64,000 bases of DNA from Capitulum mitella (taxonomy: Eukaryota > Arthropoda > Thecostraca > Pollicipedomorpha > Pollicipedidae). The stretch covers positions 9,307,838 to 9,371,837 of the forward strand of contig CP099842.1 of NCBI GenBank assembly GCA_030062745.1, read 5' to 3'. Below, one piece after another: positions 12,301 to 22,638 of the stretch. Both the position numbers and the translations under genes were made by a program. Under the pieces are notes generated by a model, which saw only the letters and a list, made by a program, of their open reading frames with translations, did not search any database and was not told the origin of the DNA. Within the stretch, counting starts at the first letter, position 1. Each line of letters opens with the position of its first letter.

Positions 12301-14079
12301 ATGAAGTGGTGACACACGCACAGAGGGAGCCGGATCCGCTCCAAGTCGTGCTGCGTCATGCGGTATCTCTCCCACGTCATGCGGCTGCCCCTGTCTCGCT
12401 TACGAGATCCCCGCTGCATACTTGAAGGACCAGCAGCACGCGACCACTACCGTCCAGCCACTATTAAATGGTCGGCCGTCTGACATTTCTGTTGGCGATC
12501 ACGGTAAATCAAGAGATCAAGGCCGTTTTCCTAATCCAATTAATCGAACTAATGACATTCACTGCGACATGTCGTAAGGAGCAGCTGAAAACAGGAATTT
12601 TGAACTATCGCATGTGCTACACCGATGGGGCCAAATACCAAAAAGTTGCCGCGGATACGGCAAATGAACGTGAGCAAAACAAATAGCATACAATGCGGGC
12701 TATGAAATAAAAGCAAATGATCCTTCGAATGAGGCATGGTGCTGCATCCAATGGACTGAAGAAACATAGAAACTGGGACTGTAAACTGAACAGCCAATAC
12801 AGGGTTAAACACTCATTCTGTACGTCTTTCCTTTAACCGTCCCCTCCCCCCCCCCCAAAAAAAAAAAGATTGGTTGATGGAAAAGTACCAAACGCCCTGA
12901 CTGTTGTTCAATTGTCATTTTTCAAATGCACAACAGATGGAATTCGCTACCCTTCAAACATATCGCGTCTGTTCAGGATGAGAAAATGGGAATGATGAAC
13001 AGGGCGCGAACGTGCACGTGCGAAGTACGGATATTGCTATGAGGAATGAATGGGTGAGAATGGTACCAGTCAAAATCCATGCGAATAAAAATACGTGGAT
13101 ACGAGTAAGACATCCGTCCGTGCTACGAAAGTTTTTGAAGATTTGGCTGGTACCACCTGGGATGCACAACACTAATGAAAGTCGGTGAATGGTCGAACAC
13201 GGCACGGACAGCAAAATGAAGGGTCCTGGTTTGTCATTAAAGCAAAGGGCAAAAATCTCCTGCTGCAGACAACTAACTGACATGTAATGATACCCACACT
13301 TGTCCCAAGACTGAGTGTCTGATTCAAAACAAACTGTGCATCTTAATTTACCAGAAAAACAACAATTAGAAATCAGTTTCCAGTGGACCACAAGTGTATG
13401 TACCAAGGCAACACATTGACCAAGATGAAAGGGGTGTGAGGTGGGGCAGGGACTCCCAGCCTATCAAAATTTGGCCTGTAAACTTCTCATACAATTTACC
13501 AACTTTCTGAGCATCTGGAATGTATGCAAGCAGGCCTTTCAGCTCTGCAGCCACAAGCTTTTCTGAATTTCCATGATGATGCCAGAAACCCAGAGATGAC
13601 AATGGCATTTCTTACTGTCACCTCATACCCTACATTTGGACACAATTTCAGCAAACAAAGGCTTATCTCCTCAGAGCCAACACTGGTTACATAATCAGGC
13701 TTAGATAACTGCAACTCAAATAAATACTGATGTGAACTGTAGGCCTGCATAAACACTGCCACCTGTCCAAAGCAGCAGGACTACATTTGCAACATGCATC
13801 CACAGTACAAACTCCACAATTCCTATTCAGTTATCAACAATAGGAGACTTACTGGTGTGTTTCTCCACCAGGCTGTTCTGTAACAGTTTCTGCATCACCC
13901 ATGCCTCCAATGGCCAGCAATCTGGAATGTGAGCCCAATGATTATAACTAATATACAACACTAGAAATGAAGTTGCGACTAGAGTCAATGTGCTCAACAG
14001 AAAAAACGGCGTCACTGTTGTGTTAGCTTTGACCAAAACTAAAGGATCAACAAATGGTCACAGGTATATCATTTATGGG

Positions 14080-14133
14080 TGCCGAATGACCCTGCAGTTG
14101 GTGCGCCCCTAAGCCCCAATAACCAACCAACCA
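14080..14133 (-). repeat. SINE-like dispersed repeat fragment
   Basis: Near-identical to the sequence at 8145-8213: GCCGAATGACCCTGCAGTTG, then GTGCGCCCCTAAGCCCC, then an AATAACCAACCAACC tail. It is flanked on both sides by a short direct repeat of the host sequence (AGGTATATCATTTAT at 14062-14076 and about 14135-14149). This resembles a target-site duplication and supports recent retroposition. Confidence 0.65.
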
Positions 14134-14538
14134 GGTATATCATTTATTAAATTTCCAAAGTTTTCCACATTTCAAATAACTAATCCTGTCATTCAACCAC
14201 AAACATAACATGACAAAATCAGTGTTTCCCATGGGTATGTGGCCATTCACTTCTAACCAGAATGCTTCCTTTTGTGAAAAAGATTGAATAGAGGTGTAGA
14301 CCAATAATTAAACATACACATCACACTAACAATGAAAACATCAACAAACCAGAACAAAAGTTACCATAAATCATAAAAATTGTGGAATCTGTTGCATAAA
14401 GGGCTCTAAGCCATCTTCAGGGGCAAAAGACACTTTAAACACATCATCACATCAACAAATATGCACAATTATTTTGGAAATGGGAAGGTATCATATGTAT
14501 ACAAGGTAAACATTCCCACTAAATGCTGGATGCCAGGC

Positions 14539-14847
14539 CAGGTTGCAAAGTGTTGTTTTCTGGTGTTGAAGAACATGAGGAAATATGTGCCCTAAAAACA
14601 TTTTACACCCCAAAAGTCTGATCACATGCCTCCATAAAAGCTACATTATAACCACACTGGCAAATTTCTAATTCTGCAAGCCAATGACTCCATCCCCATT
14701 AAGTGAGGAGGAAGCATGTTGTCATAACTGACTTCAACAAGAATGCCAACTTAAACCAGTGTTACTCTTTGCAAGATTTTGTACTCTTGAACAGAAATTA
14801 TACATCTGAATATACATACAAGAATAAAAACAAAGTTTCCAACCGTG
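14539..14847. mobile_element. hAT-type MITE
   Basis: A 309-bp nonautonomous element with inverted termini (CAGGTTGCAAAG at the left, TTTCCAACCGTG at the right). Flanking 8-bp duplications match at 7 of 8 bases (TGCCAGGC and AGCCAGGC). The interior (GTTGTTTTCTGGTGTTGAAGA at the left, TGTACTC and AAAAACAAAG at the right) matches the copies at 46242-46552 and 52652-53094. It has no coding capacity and would depend on a hAT transposase in trans. Confidence 0.78.
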
Positions 14848-16090
14848 AGCCAGGCCACTAACAACCATGCCAAATTACGGACTGGTTTGTTCACCACACC
14901 TTTTTTATTCACCAAACCCACAATATTCCACTCACAAGTGGCTGACAACAGCTGATCTTAGGGGGGTGGGAGAGCAAAACAGAAAGCATCCCAAGCTTCT
15001 CAAGACTAATATGATATATTTTTTCTTCATTTTCAATGATCCTAGGACATTCCCTAATATTGCTATTGAAGTCCTGAGAAATGGGAATCCAAATACCATG
15101 AAATGCATAAGGCAATGCATTTAAGCCTCAACAGGTTAAAGTGTTTAGTGCCCCTAGAGCTTCCTTTGGCTCTACCCCAAACAATAATGGGCATAAAGGA
15201 TAATGATTTTTAAAGTTCTTCCTTTTTAAAAATGATTTTAATTGCTAAACACCTTATCTTTTTAGGATTTTAGCCACTATGAGGGCAGTGGGCCAGTACT
15301 GCACCATATAAACAGTGGTGGAGCCAGTGGGGGGTAGGCAGACAGGAGGGATAAGCTACCCCTGGGCCAGTGAAATTTAGCATCATCCCTGCAGTGATGC
15401 ATGCAAAGAAAATATTTTAAAATGGACTTTTTCCTCACCAGCCTTGTTTTTGTCCTTCCTAATATGAATATGTGGTGCAAATCACGGGCTGTGGGCATAC
15501 CTAATGACAACAATGCCACCACTTGCTTCTGCTGAGCTTCACCTGGTACACATGAGACTCAACATATAGGAAATATCAGCTTCTGTATATTACACCTCCT
15601 AAAGTGTAAGTAAGAGGCATATAGAATGGTATGCATCACAGCACAAGACTGATGCATACCTATGTATATTCCCTAAGGGGACAAACCTGGCCACCATAAG
15701 CATCCAATTCCCAAAACATTAACATCTCCAAGTTCACATATTAATCCATATTTCCAAACAAGAAGTTGGTAGGTACCTGTCAGTGGGTGTTCTTACATGC
15801 CCAGTATTCAGGGTGCACATGTGATGCTGGATAAGCATTGACATCTGAAGGTGGATTGCAAGCCATGGAACAAGTTGTCAGATGCAAGTTACATGACTGA
15901 TAAGTAAAATTACGTTTCTGGGTGGTGCAGTTTTCAAAAATGCCCAGAATAGGAACCAAGTCTTCACTGCACATGATGGGCTGTCATACCCCCAACTTCC
16001 AACACCACACACGCTATACTTTTCCCTAGTGCCCCTGATTGCAACAGTGCCTATCTGCATACAATTAAAAAACTGAGAAACAGCCACCAC

Positions 16091-19000
16091 ATGCCTAATG
16101 TAACGCGCATCACGGCAGGGCATCCCAAGCTTCAGCGCAGCACAGCTTACCCTCGCGCTTCCAAAGCTTCGTGTTTCTCGACCGTAGTGCACGCTGTAAG
16201 TACAGCACTGCCTTCGTCCGATACCGGGATGGTCACAATTGTCGCTCACATCTTGCCCAACATGCACCCTGCCCTTCCCAACCCATCTTCAAGCTCCACG
16301 AATCCACTATTCCCAAAGCTCCACACTGGTTTTTTCTCCGTTCCCGCGGCTCCCGTCCCAGCTGAATCGATTCGCACGCCGAAAATGGACGAGTCCATTT
16401 CAGAGAGCGGGGGGAGGCCATGTATACAGGCCCAGCACGCTCTACGGCAGGGGAGGTCAATAAAGTAAGCTGACTGACAGCGGCGCTCCAGCCTTCCGGA
16501 GGGGAGAACGCCGGGTGCAATGGGTTCAACGCGCATGAATTACAAAACGTGAACACTGCTTCAAAATGTTTTTGAAACAAGTCGCTACAACATGATATAA
16601 TCCTCAAGGACCACTAGCTTTCCAGGAACGTTCAAACTCAACGCAAGCAAGGAACCGTCTCAGAAAGTGGGTGGGTGTGCGATGGACTCCGGTCCAGTGC
16701 GAATTTCAGTGCAGTTACTTTAAACTACCATCCTTTTCGGCAGAAATGTGGACTATGGACCCCATGCGACCAAAGCGTAGAACCGAAGTTGAATCAATGA
16801 CGCAGAAGCCAGGGCCAGCCCGCATACTACGCCTGATCACGATTCTGTAAAGATGTAGGGCGCACAGTATTCTGTTGTTGAAAATTTTAGCGGTACTCCC
16901 ACGTGCACTGACGGATCGGTGGGAGCGGCAACGGGGTCATCCCCCAAATAGGCTGGCTAAAACCGGACAAAAAATGACATTTCTGGAGTTTTAAGAAAAT
17001 TTAAGCAGCTTGCTAAGGGAAATTTGTTTTAAAACATCCTTGAGGCAAGAGTAAGCGAAATCCGACGAGTTTTTAAAAGTCAGTACATCTTAACAAGGCC
17101 CCCCAAACCGGCGAAAACCGGCGTTCTGGATCCACCGTTGTCCGCGTCTGCAGGAATAAATACAATGACGCCAGCATTCCTAATTTATTGAACAAACCAT
17201 ATTGCATGTATTCCTGTGCCCTGTGACGTACCCAGACTTGCGCCTAGGAGGGGGCCAAATCGGGTCTAGGGGGCCCTCCCAACCATGGGGGCCTGTCTTC
17301 GCGGCTTGGGCCCTATTTTTAGGTTTTGGGGCGCTTTTGGCCTGAAGGTCCTATGCTGATAACTCGGGGGCCGTTTTTAACGATTTAGGCGCCCGTCAGG
17401 CGCCTTAAACAGCTAAAAAGTACCAGGAAGGGGGCATGACCACCTTGGTTACGGCGCTGTTTGTGCCGTGATTTGATCGTAAACTGTTCCACGTAGACCG
17501 CGGTCGCAAATTGACACTCGCCCGAACCGGCCACTAGGGGGAATGAATCTGATGTTCAGCAAATGTGCTTATTCATCAGTAAACGTTTTTCAAAATGTGC
17601 TTTATGCGGAACTTTAGCCAAAACGGGCTAGCTGGAATTTCTAGTCGACGTCAAACGAACTTTAACACTGCTTATCGGTCTGTATGACGTTCTGTGCCCT
17701 GGCCTTCACCCTATTTTATGCCTTTTAGCACAAGGGTCCGGAATATGTAGCGCATAGGAGAAGCGTGGATGTACAGTAGTTCTAGTCGGCGGCATCGACG
17801 GAATGCGGGCCATACGTATGGTCGTCCTTGAGCCTGGTGGAGCTGAAACCGGCGCCGTGGCCGCTGCAGTGAGTGGACCGGACGCGAAGGCTGCGTAGTC
17901 ACCGCGGTGGTGGTGGCGAGGGTGCCAGTGGCAGCGCTCCGTGTTGGAAGTGCTGGCTCTCCAAATAGCTGACACGCCACGGCGTTATCTGGAAGATTTT
18001 GCGTCTTGTTTGCTGGGCCGGCTGTTATTGAGTCAGCAGCGGGGCGGAGCAGTGCAGACGGCCCCGTTGCTGGTGGGCCACCGACGGCGGTCCTCGGTGA
18101 TGTAGGGTGGGAGCAGCGATGATCCTCGAAATGCAGTGGAGGTCGCCGTCAGCGTGTGCCGCGTCCAGTCTCCGTCAGCCGTGTGGCGCAGTCGGAGACT
18201 GGACGCATGCCAGGAGTCCGGGGAAGCTTGTTGCTGCGACGATGACGTCGGGGTCACCGATACAAAACGTTCCTTTGCAGAACAATCCACCACTTTGCGC
18301 CTCGCATCAGACGTGTTGTAAGCGATTCGCCAGATGGCTATGAGGAGACATAAGCGCCTCATGCCCCGCAGGAGCTCAATGTCCCGAGGTCGCTCCCGAC
18401 TTTGTGCGCCGCTGGGCCCACCTCGGCCGGACGCATTGTCAGGGTCGCGGAAGGGTCGCGTCCATGGACCTTGTGAGGATTCGAGGCCCTGAAACCACCC
18501 CAGCCGACAGTTATAAGACAGGCGCTCCAGGACGCGTCTACCAAAACTTGGGTGGCAAAGTCGCGATCCCTCCTCCAAAAAAAAAAAAAAACTACTCGGC
18601 ATAGGAGCTTTCACGTCATCCGTGAACCCCAAACATGTTTGGTGCTGCAAGAGGCGTTACCAAACTCATTCTTTCTGCACATTCACATGGACTTAATGTC
18701 CATTTACAGGATTGCTGGTGTTGCATGGACAGCACCCAAGGCACAGGTATCTCCACCCCCGATTGGCGTCGTGCAGTTTAATACGCTGAAAACTAAATAT
18801 TACTCATGAAATGCGATCCTTACAGTCCTGTGTTCGCTTTTGAAACGGAGATATTACCTTCAAAATAAAGAACTTTATTGTTTCACATACGGTCACGAAT
18901 GTTGTTGCGGAAATGGGGGGGCCATCCTCAAACCGCAACATTTGCCGCAAGCTGCGCGCCCAATGCGCATTGTAATCCAACACCTGAAATGCATCCAGAG

Positions 19001-19506
19001 CGGACCAAAGGCCGACGCATGTGCGCATGCCTCTGCTCACGCAGTCAGTTATACCACACGCCATTTGGCTCACGACACACGCCCTGACAAAACGCCGGCC
19101 CTCTACGTAACAACGGTATCTTTATGTCAGAAGCCATGTTTCACACTCTATAGCCACGATGCAGATTACTACGATAAAAATGTGCCCAATTTCTATACAG
19201 ATACGAGATTTTAACTTAACATGAAAGATAAACCCAAATAAATGCATGACCAGAAGACAAATATCGGGAGTGCAACAAAATTTGATGATTTTGGAAACCA
19301 CGGCGATAATAATCAAATCGTCTGTTACCGCAACCTTGTCGCACATAAAACGGCAATCGGAAAACTGCATACACAAAACTTTTGGTGTTTTGGACATACA
19401 ACCATGATCCGATACCTGAACGTGAAAAAATGTTGTGATAAACCGGGAAAGCGTAGCCACTTTTCCCACGTTACCATCGAAATCTTGTTCATGACCGAAT
19501 GACGTT
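16091..19506. other. Gene-free stretch downstream of BET1L
   Basis: CpG-rich sequence with no recognised gene. A GC-rich block at about 17700-18590 has a long minus-strand open frame (18033-18650) and, on the plus strand, ends in a 14-base A-run at about 18577-18591. A retroposon tail is one reading, but I cannot identify the element. A small GGCGCC...GGCGCC palindrome lies near 17390. The end of the BET1L transcript probably falls in the right part. Confidence 0.45.
18864..18879. terminator. Palindromic bidirectional AATAAA poly(A) signal
   Basis: AATAAAGAACTTTATT reads AATAAA on both strands. On the minus strand it lies about 630 bases past the BET1L stop and could end that transcript. A plus-strand partner gene was not found. 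Confidence 0.4.
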
Positions 19507-19761
19507 TCAAAGAGGAGCATCTGAAGCCGAAGGAGACGGCCAAGAGATTCGCGACAGCACGTAGTAGAAAAGCACGAAAATGAGCACGACGCCGCCGGCC
19601 GTGTAGCACAGGACGCGCCTGTTCCCGCGGCCCGACGCCATCATCTTCTTGATGCGGTTCGCGCTGCCGCCCAGGAACGAGTCGGTGGAGTCGAAATCGC
19701 CCGACATCGTGTCCAGCAGCCGGTTGTGCTCCTTCGTGTCCATGTCGATATCGAAAGCCAG
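19507..19761 (-). CDS. BET1L: BET1L/GS15-type SNARE, last exon
   Basis: Terminal coding exon of a small tail-anchored Qc-SNARE acting in Golgi vesicle fusion (BET1L/GS15 type). The acceptor TTTTCTGCGCAG lies at 19762-19763. The 255-base exon encodes LAFDIDMD, then HNRLLDTMSGDFDSTDSFL (SNARE helix), a short basic linker (GRGNRR) and one C-terminal hydrophobic segment (VLCYTAGGVVLIFVLFYYVL), followed by a 14-residue lumenal tail. It joins in phase 0 to the exon at 22388-22473. The spliced protein is 114 residues, close to the 111 of human BET1L. At the position aligned with the SNARE zero-layer glutamine this protein has histidine (EHN versus the usual QN). Confidence 0.9.
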   Translation of the reverse strand: MAFDIDMDTKEHNRLLDTMSGDFDSTDSFLGGSANRIKKMMASGRGNRRVLCYTAGGVVLIFVLFYYVLSRISWPSPSASDAPL

Positions 19762-20435
19762 CTGCGCAGAAAATCGCGATCAGGACGCGAACAGCACGAC
19801 TGACCGGTGAAAACGCCAAAAGGAGGTTAATTCAACACGGACAGAAGCGGTCAGCAGGCTGGAGCAATAGCCACATATGACGAGGGAAATGCGAGGTTTT
19901 GGCCAATGACTCACTTAACCACCAACGTCATCCTCAATACTGACTGGGTTCCCATAATTATGTATTCCTACTGGTTATTAAAGAGGGATCGTCCAAATGC
20001 AGGACTAACCTCTACAGCATAGTATACATGCCCTAAACTCACATGGTATTCCTTAATTTGTTGTCGAGACAAACGCAGCGCACGAATAACCTGTCTTTCC
20101 TCAGGAGATAGGATAGATTTTGCAATTCATGCTGAAAGACCTGAAGGAATATACAGTCTGCGACAGTGTTCTCTGGATTTTCTCCGACTATTGAAAAACG
20201 GCTTCCGTTACACCTACGATTTGTGCAGAATTTGTAACTCGCAAAATCCGGCACGATGTAATTTTTAATCGATCTGAGATGCACGGCTTACTTAACCTTC
20301 GCCTGGTCATGGCCATGAAGGCTTATGAGAATCTTCCTCTGATTTTCTGAGGATGGACGAAATCAATTTCTACACTAAGAGAAATGACTCTTCACTTCTC
20401 TTAGTCACTTCAGTCACCGCCTTAGAAGTCACTTC

Positions 20436-20448
20436 AGGTCAATGACCT
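20436..20448. promoter_or_regulatory. IR1 nuclear-receptor palindrome AGGTCA-A-TGACCT
   Basis: An exact match to the inverted-repeat-1 element (PuGGTCAnTGACCPy), the ideal site for EcR/USP-type heterodimers. It lies in BET1L intron 2. That it binds anything in vivo is inference. The same element recurs in a dispersed repeat (20587, 23485, 29424). Confidence 0.55.
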
Positions 20449-20586
20449 GTGACAGATCAAGCAGGACTGTTCCCAAGAATTTAAAGTGGCGGTACATTCT
20501 GCAAAAAAGTATCAATTAAACTGACGTTACCGATGGAACATGACAAATGGAACAATTCAGACATCTCGAATTTTTCGGAAATGTCC

Positions 20587-20599
20587 AGGTCATTGACCT
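20587..20599. promoter_or_regulatory. IR1 nuclear-receptor palindrome AGGTCA-T-TGACCT
   Basis: A second perfect IR1, 151 bases from the first. The preceding TTTTTCGGAAATGTCC resembles TTTTTTGGGAATTTCC before the IR1 at 23485, so these are copies of one repeat family. Confidence 0.55.
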
Positions 20600-22102
20600 T
20601 GAGTCGGCTCAAGTTCTGGTCATTCTAATGAGACTGCGCGGCTGGTTCGGCGCTTCTGAAGCTTGACTGTGCACCCTGGTGCTTCTCCCCTTCTTTGGAC
20701 ATAGTATTTAGTGACCTATGACTTGAGGTCAGATCACATTTTAAGCCGAGCTCTCAGACCTTCAACCGAACATGTTTCATCGCTTTGCAATCTTGGAACG
20801 TCTATCGGCAGTCATATGTGCTTTGACAACACTTACATCTGGGAAGAACTCAATTGCGAAAGGTGACCTAATCTCATTTGACCCAGGCTGATCTGACTCG
20901 ACCTTTTGAAATGTTATGCTTGTGTTCAACACAAAAACTTCGTATGGCCACAAAAAATAACAAATACACCCATGCCTTCCTTCTGTACAGTTTGTGCTGT
21001 CCAAGCCAAATTACTTTTGGATGCTGAAACAGAAACCCTTGCCATCGCGAACATAACTTTCCACCCAATATTTACATAAACAAAGCTTTACACTGCGGCC
21101 GCACCCACCGTCCCGTATCTGTGTGACTTACGTAACAAATGCTTTGGTGCACAAGGTTCGTGATGCAGAAGCGGTATAACATATTCTAATACATTCAGCA
21201 TTCTGCAACATATTTTTTTATACATTCGGGGAAATGATAACTCCTGCCCTTACAAATAGGCGATCTTTCTTTAATGTTTGTTCTTGTCTGAAATCGTTAA
21301 ATTTCATCCCAAGGCCCCTTTTCTACCGCACGTAGCTAACCCAGGGCTTCTTTTCCACTGCAAGCTCCTTTGGAGCCAAGTGTGACCCTTGGATATGAAA
21401 TATTTTGTCAAAAATGTCACGGTAATTTCGCCTCAAATGACATCATGTGACCTAAACGTTGATATGACTGGAAACATCCAAGTGCTTTCTTTTAGTGGCA
21501 CCAAGGTTTTCCCAACAGCGTTTCTACTTTGTCGGAGGGACGCATAGCTTTCAAGACTTTGAAGGTTCTCATGAACATTCTCCCTCTGGCCTGGCGAAGG
21601 TGGATCCGGAGGCCGGCCCAGTGAGGATTGGGATGATCAACACTGCTTAGCTGTTACGATAAATGCCCAATAATGCCAGAACACTACTCCATCGAGTGGC
21701 TGGGCTTACCAAGTTGTTCCATGACAGAATTCTTTATTATCTGGACTATTTGCAACCTGTTTATCCCTAATGGGTTATATCTAATGGTATTTAGAATGAC
21801 ACGAAAATATGAAATGGTATCATCACGTGTTTTTTTTAAACACCACTGCAAACTCATAACCATATCCATCCAAAGTCCATATTCATTCAAAATGGGGCGT
21901 GGGAGATAAAAGTGGTCTACATCACTTCGCCTTCACGAAAACAACAGTCAAGACATCCAGAGCGCGGTGCGTGTTCAACTGGTTGCCAAGTGCTGTCAGA
22001 ATCAGTCATTAGGGAGAAATGTACAGTGTACAAATGTTCAGTGCACACTGTTTCAAATATTACGCCGGCATTACCATTGCAAAAGTAGTGCTGTCGCCTG
22101 CG

Positions 22103-22146
22103 GAATGATTTGGCTCTGTCGACAAATCGACAGAGCCAAATCATTC
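22103..22146. repeat. Perfect hairpin, 20-bp arms, 4-base loop
   Basis: GAATGATTTGGCTCTGTCGA (22103-22122), loop CAAA, then the exact reverse complement (22127-22146). It lies in BET1L intron 2, 242 bases downstream of exon 2 in the gene's direction. The perfection suggests a young foldback element, a transcribed hairpin or selection. No long U-tract follows on either strand. Confidence 0.9.
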
Positions 22147-22387
22147 ACCAATCAATCAATCACCAAACAAATCGACACCACAGATGCTACAAAAGGTAGG
22201 TCGTACAAATATGCGGCGAGTTCCGTTCAGCACGACTACTATTTGCGCTACATTTAAATTCATACCCGTCACGAAATAAACCAGATCAGGGTGTGTGACA
22301 CCAACTGCTACCAATGCAAACGTAGTTCGGGTGAAGCAGTCTGCTACAATCCACGCACCACGGAAAGTGTCTTCTCCATTAACTCAC

Positions 22388-22473
22388 CGATTTCAACCTG
22401 GAAACTTTTGAGCTCAGTTGCTCAGTCAAAGCCTGGTTTTCATAGTCCATGGCCTTTTCCTTTCCATTGATTC
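22388..22473 (-). CDS. BET1L: BET1L exon 2
   Basis: Minus-strand exon between a TTTCAG acceptor (AG at 22475-22474) and a GTGAGT donor. It starts with two bases completing a codon and encodes INGKEKAMDYENQALTEQL then SSKVSRLKS, the first half of the SNARE motif. Human BET1L has DRENKRMADSLASKVTRLKS here. The exon ends at a codon boundary that joins LKS to LAFDID exactly as in the family. Confidence 0.88.
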
Positions 22474-22634
22474 CTGAAACATTTATTGGAAATTTAGCAT
22501 GCCTAAGCTATGGTACAACAACTTAGGTTATGGAAACCACGTCGAACAGAATCTGTATACCTCATCAATGACGGCATAACAAATATTCACAGCTTAGGCA
22601 CATCTGGAAGAACACAAGAACTGAAACGACTTAC

Positions 22635-22638
22635 CCAT
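22635..22638 (-). CDS. BET1L: BET1L exon 1, only ATGG is coding
   Basis: On the minus strand, AACGAAGAATGG is followed by the donor GTAAGTCG. Using this ATG leaves one base (G), which the two leading bases of exon 2 complete to GGA. The protein then begins MGINGKEK. The phase fit and the strong donor are the evidence. The rest of the exon (bases above 22638) would be 5' UTR of unknown extent. Alternatively translation starts at the internal methionine in exon 2 (KAMDYEN). Confidence 0.6.

Larger units (their letters stand above)
12301..16090. other. Gene-poor stretch, mostly CpG-depleted (about 12.9-16.05 kb)
   Basis: From about 13100 to 16050 CpG is almost absent while TpG and CpA are common. 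This is the pattern left by germline cytosine methylation, and it contrasts with CpG-rich flanks. At 13366-13762 two overlapping minus-strand frames look like one interrupted coding stretch, but I do not recognise the family. A hAT MITE (14539-14847) and a SINE-like fragment (14080-14133) lie inside. No intact gene was identified. Confidence 0.5.
19762..22387 (-). other. BET1L intron 2
   Basis: 2.6-kb intron without other exons. It carries two perfect inverted AGGTCA palindromes (20436-20448, 20587-20599), an everted pair near 20714-20733 and the perfect hairpin at 22103-22146. Confidence 0.8.

Noticed and set aside
18033-18650. 205-residue minus-strand open frame
   Set aside because: No recognisable domain; it begins through a poly(T) run (the complement of a poly(A) tail) and sits in GC-rich DNA where long frames arise by chance.
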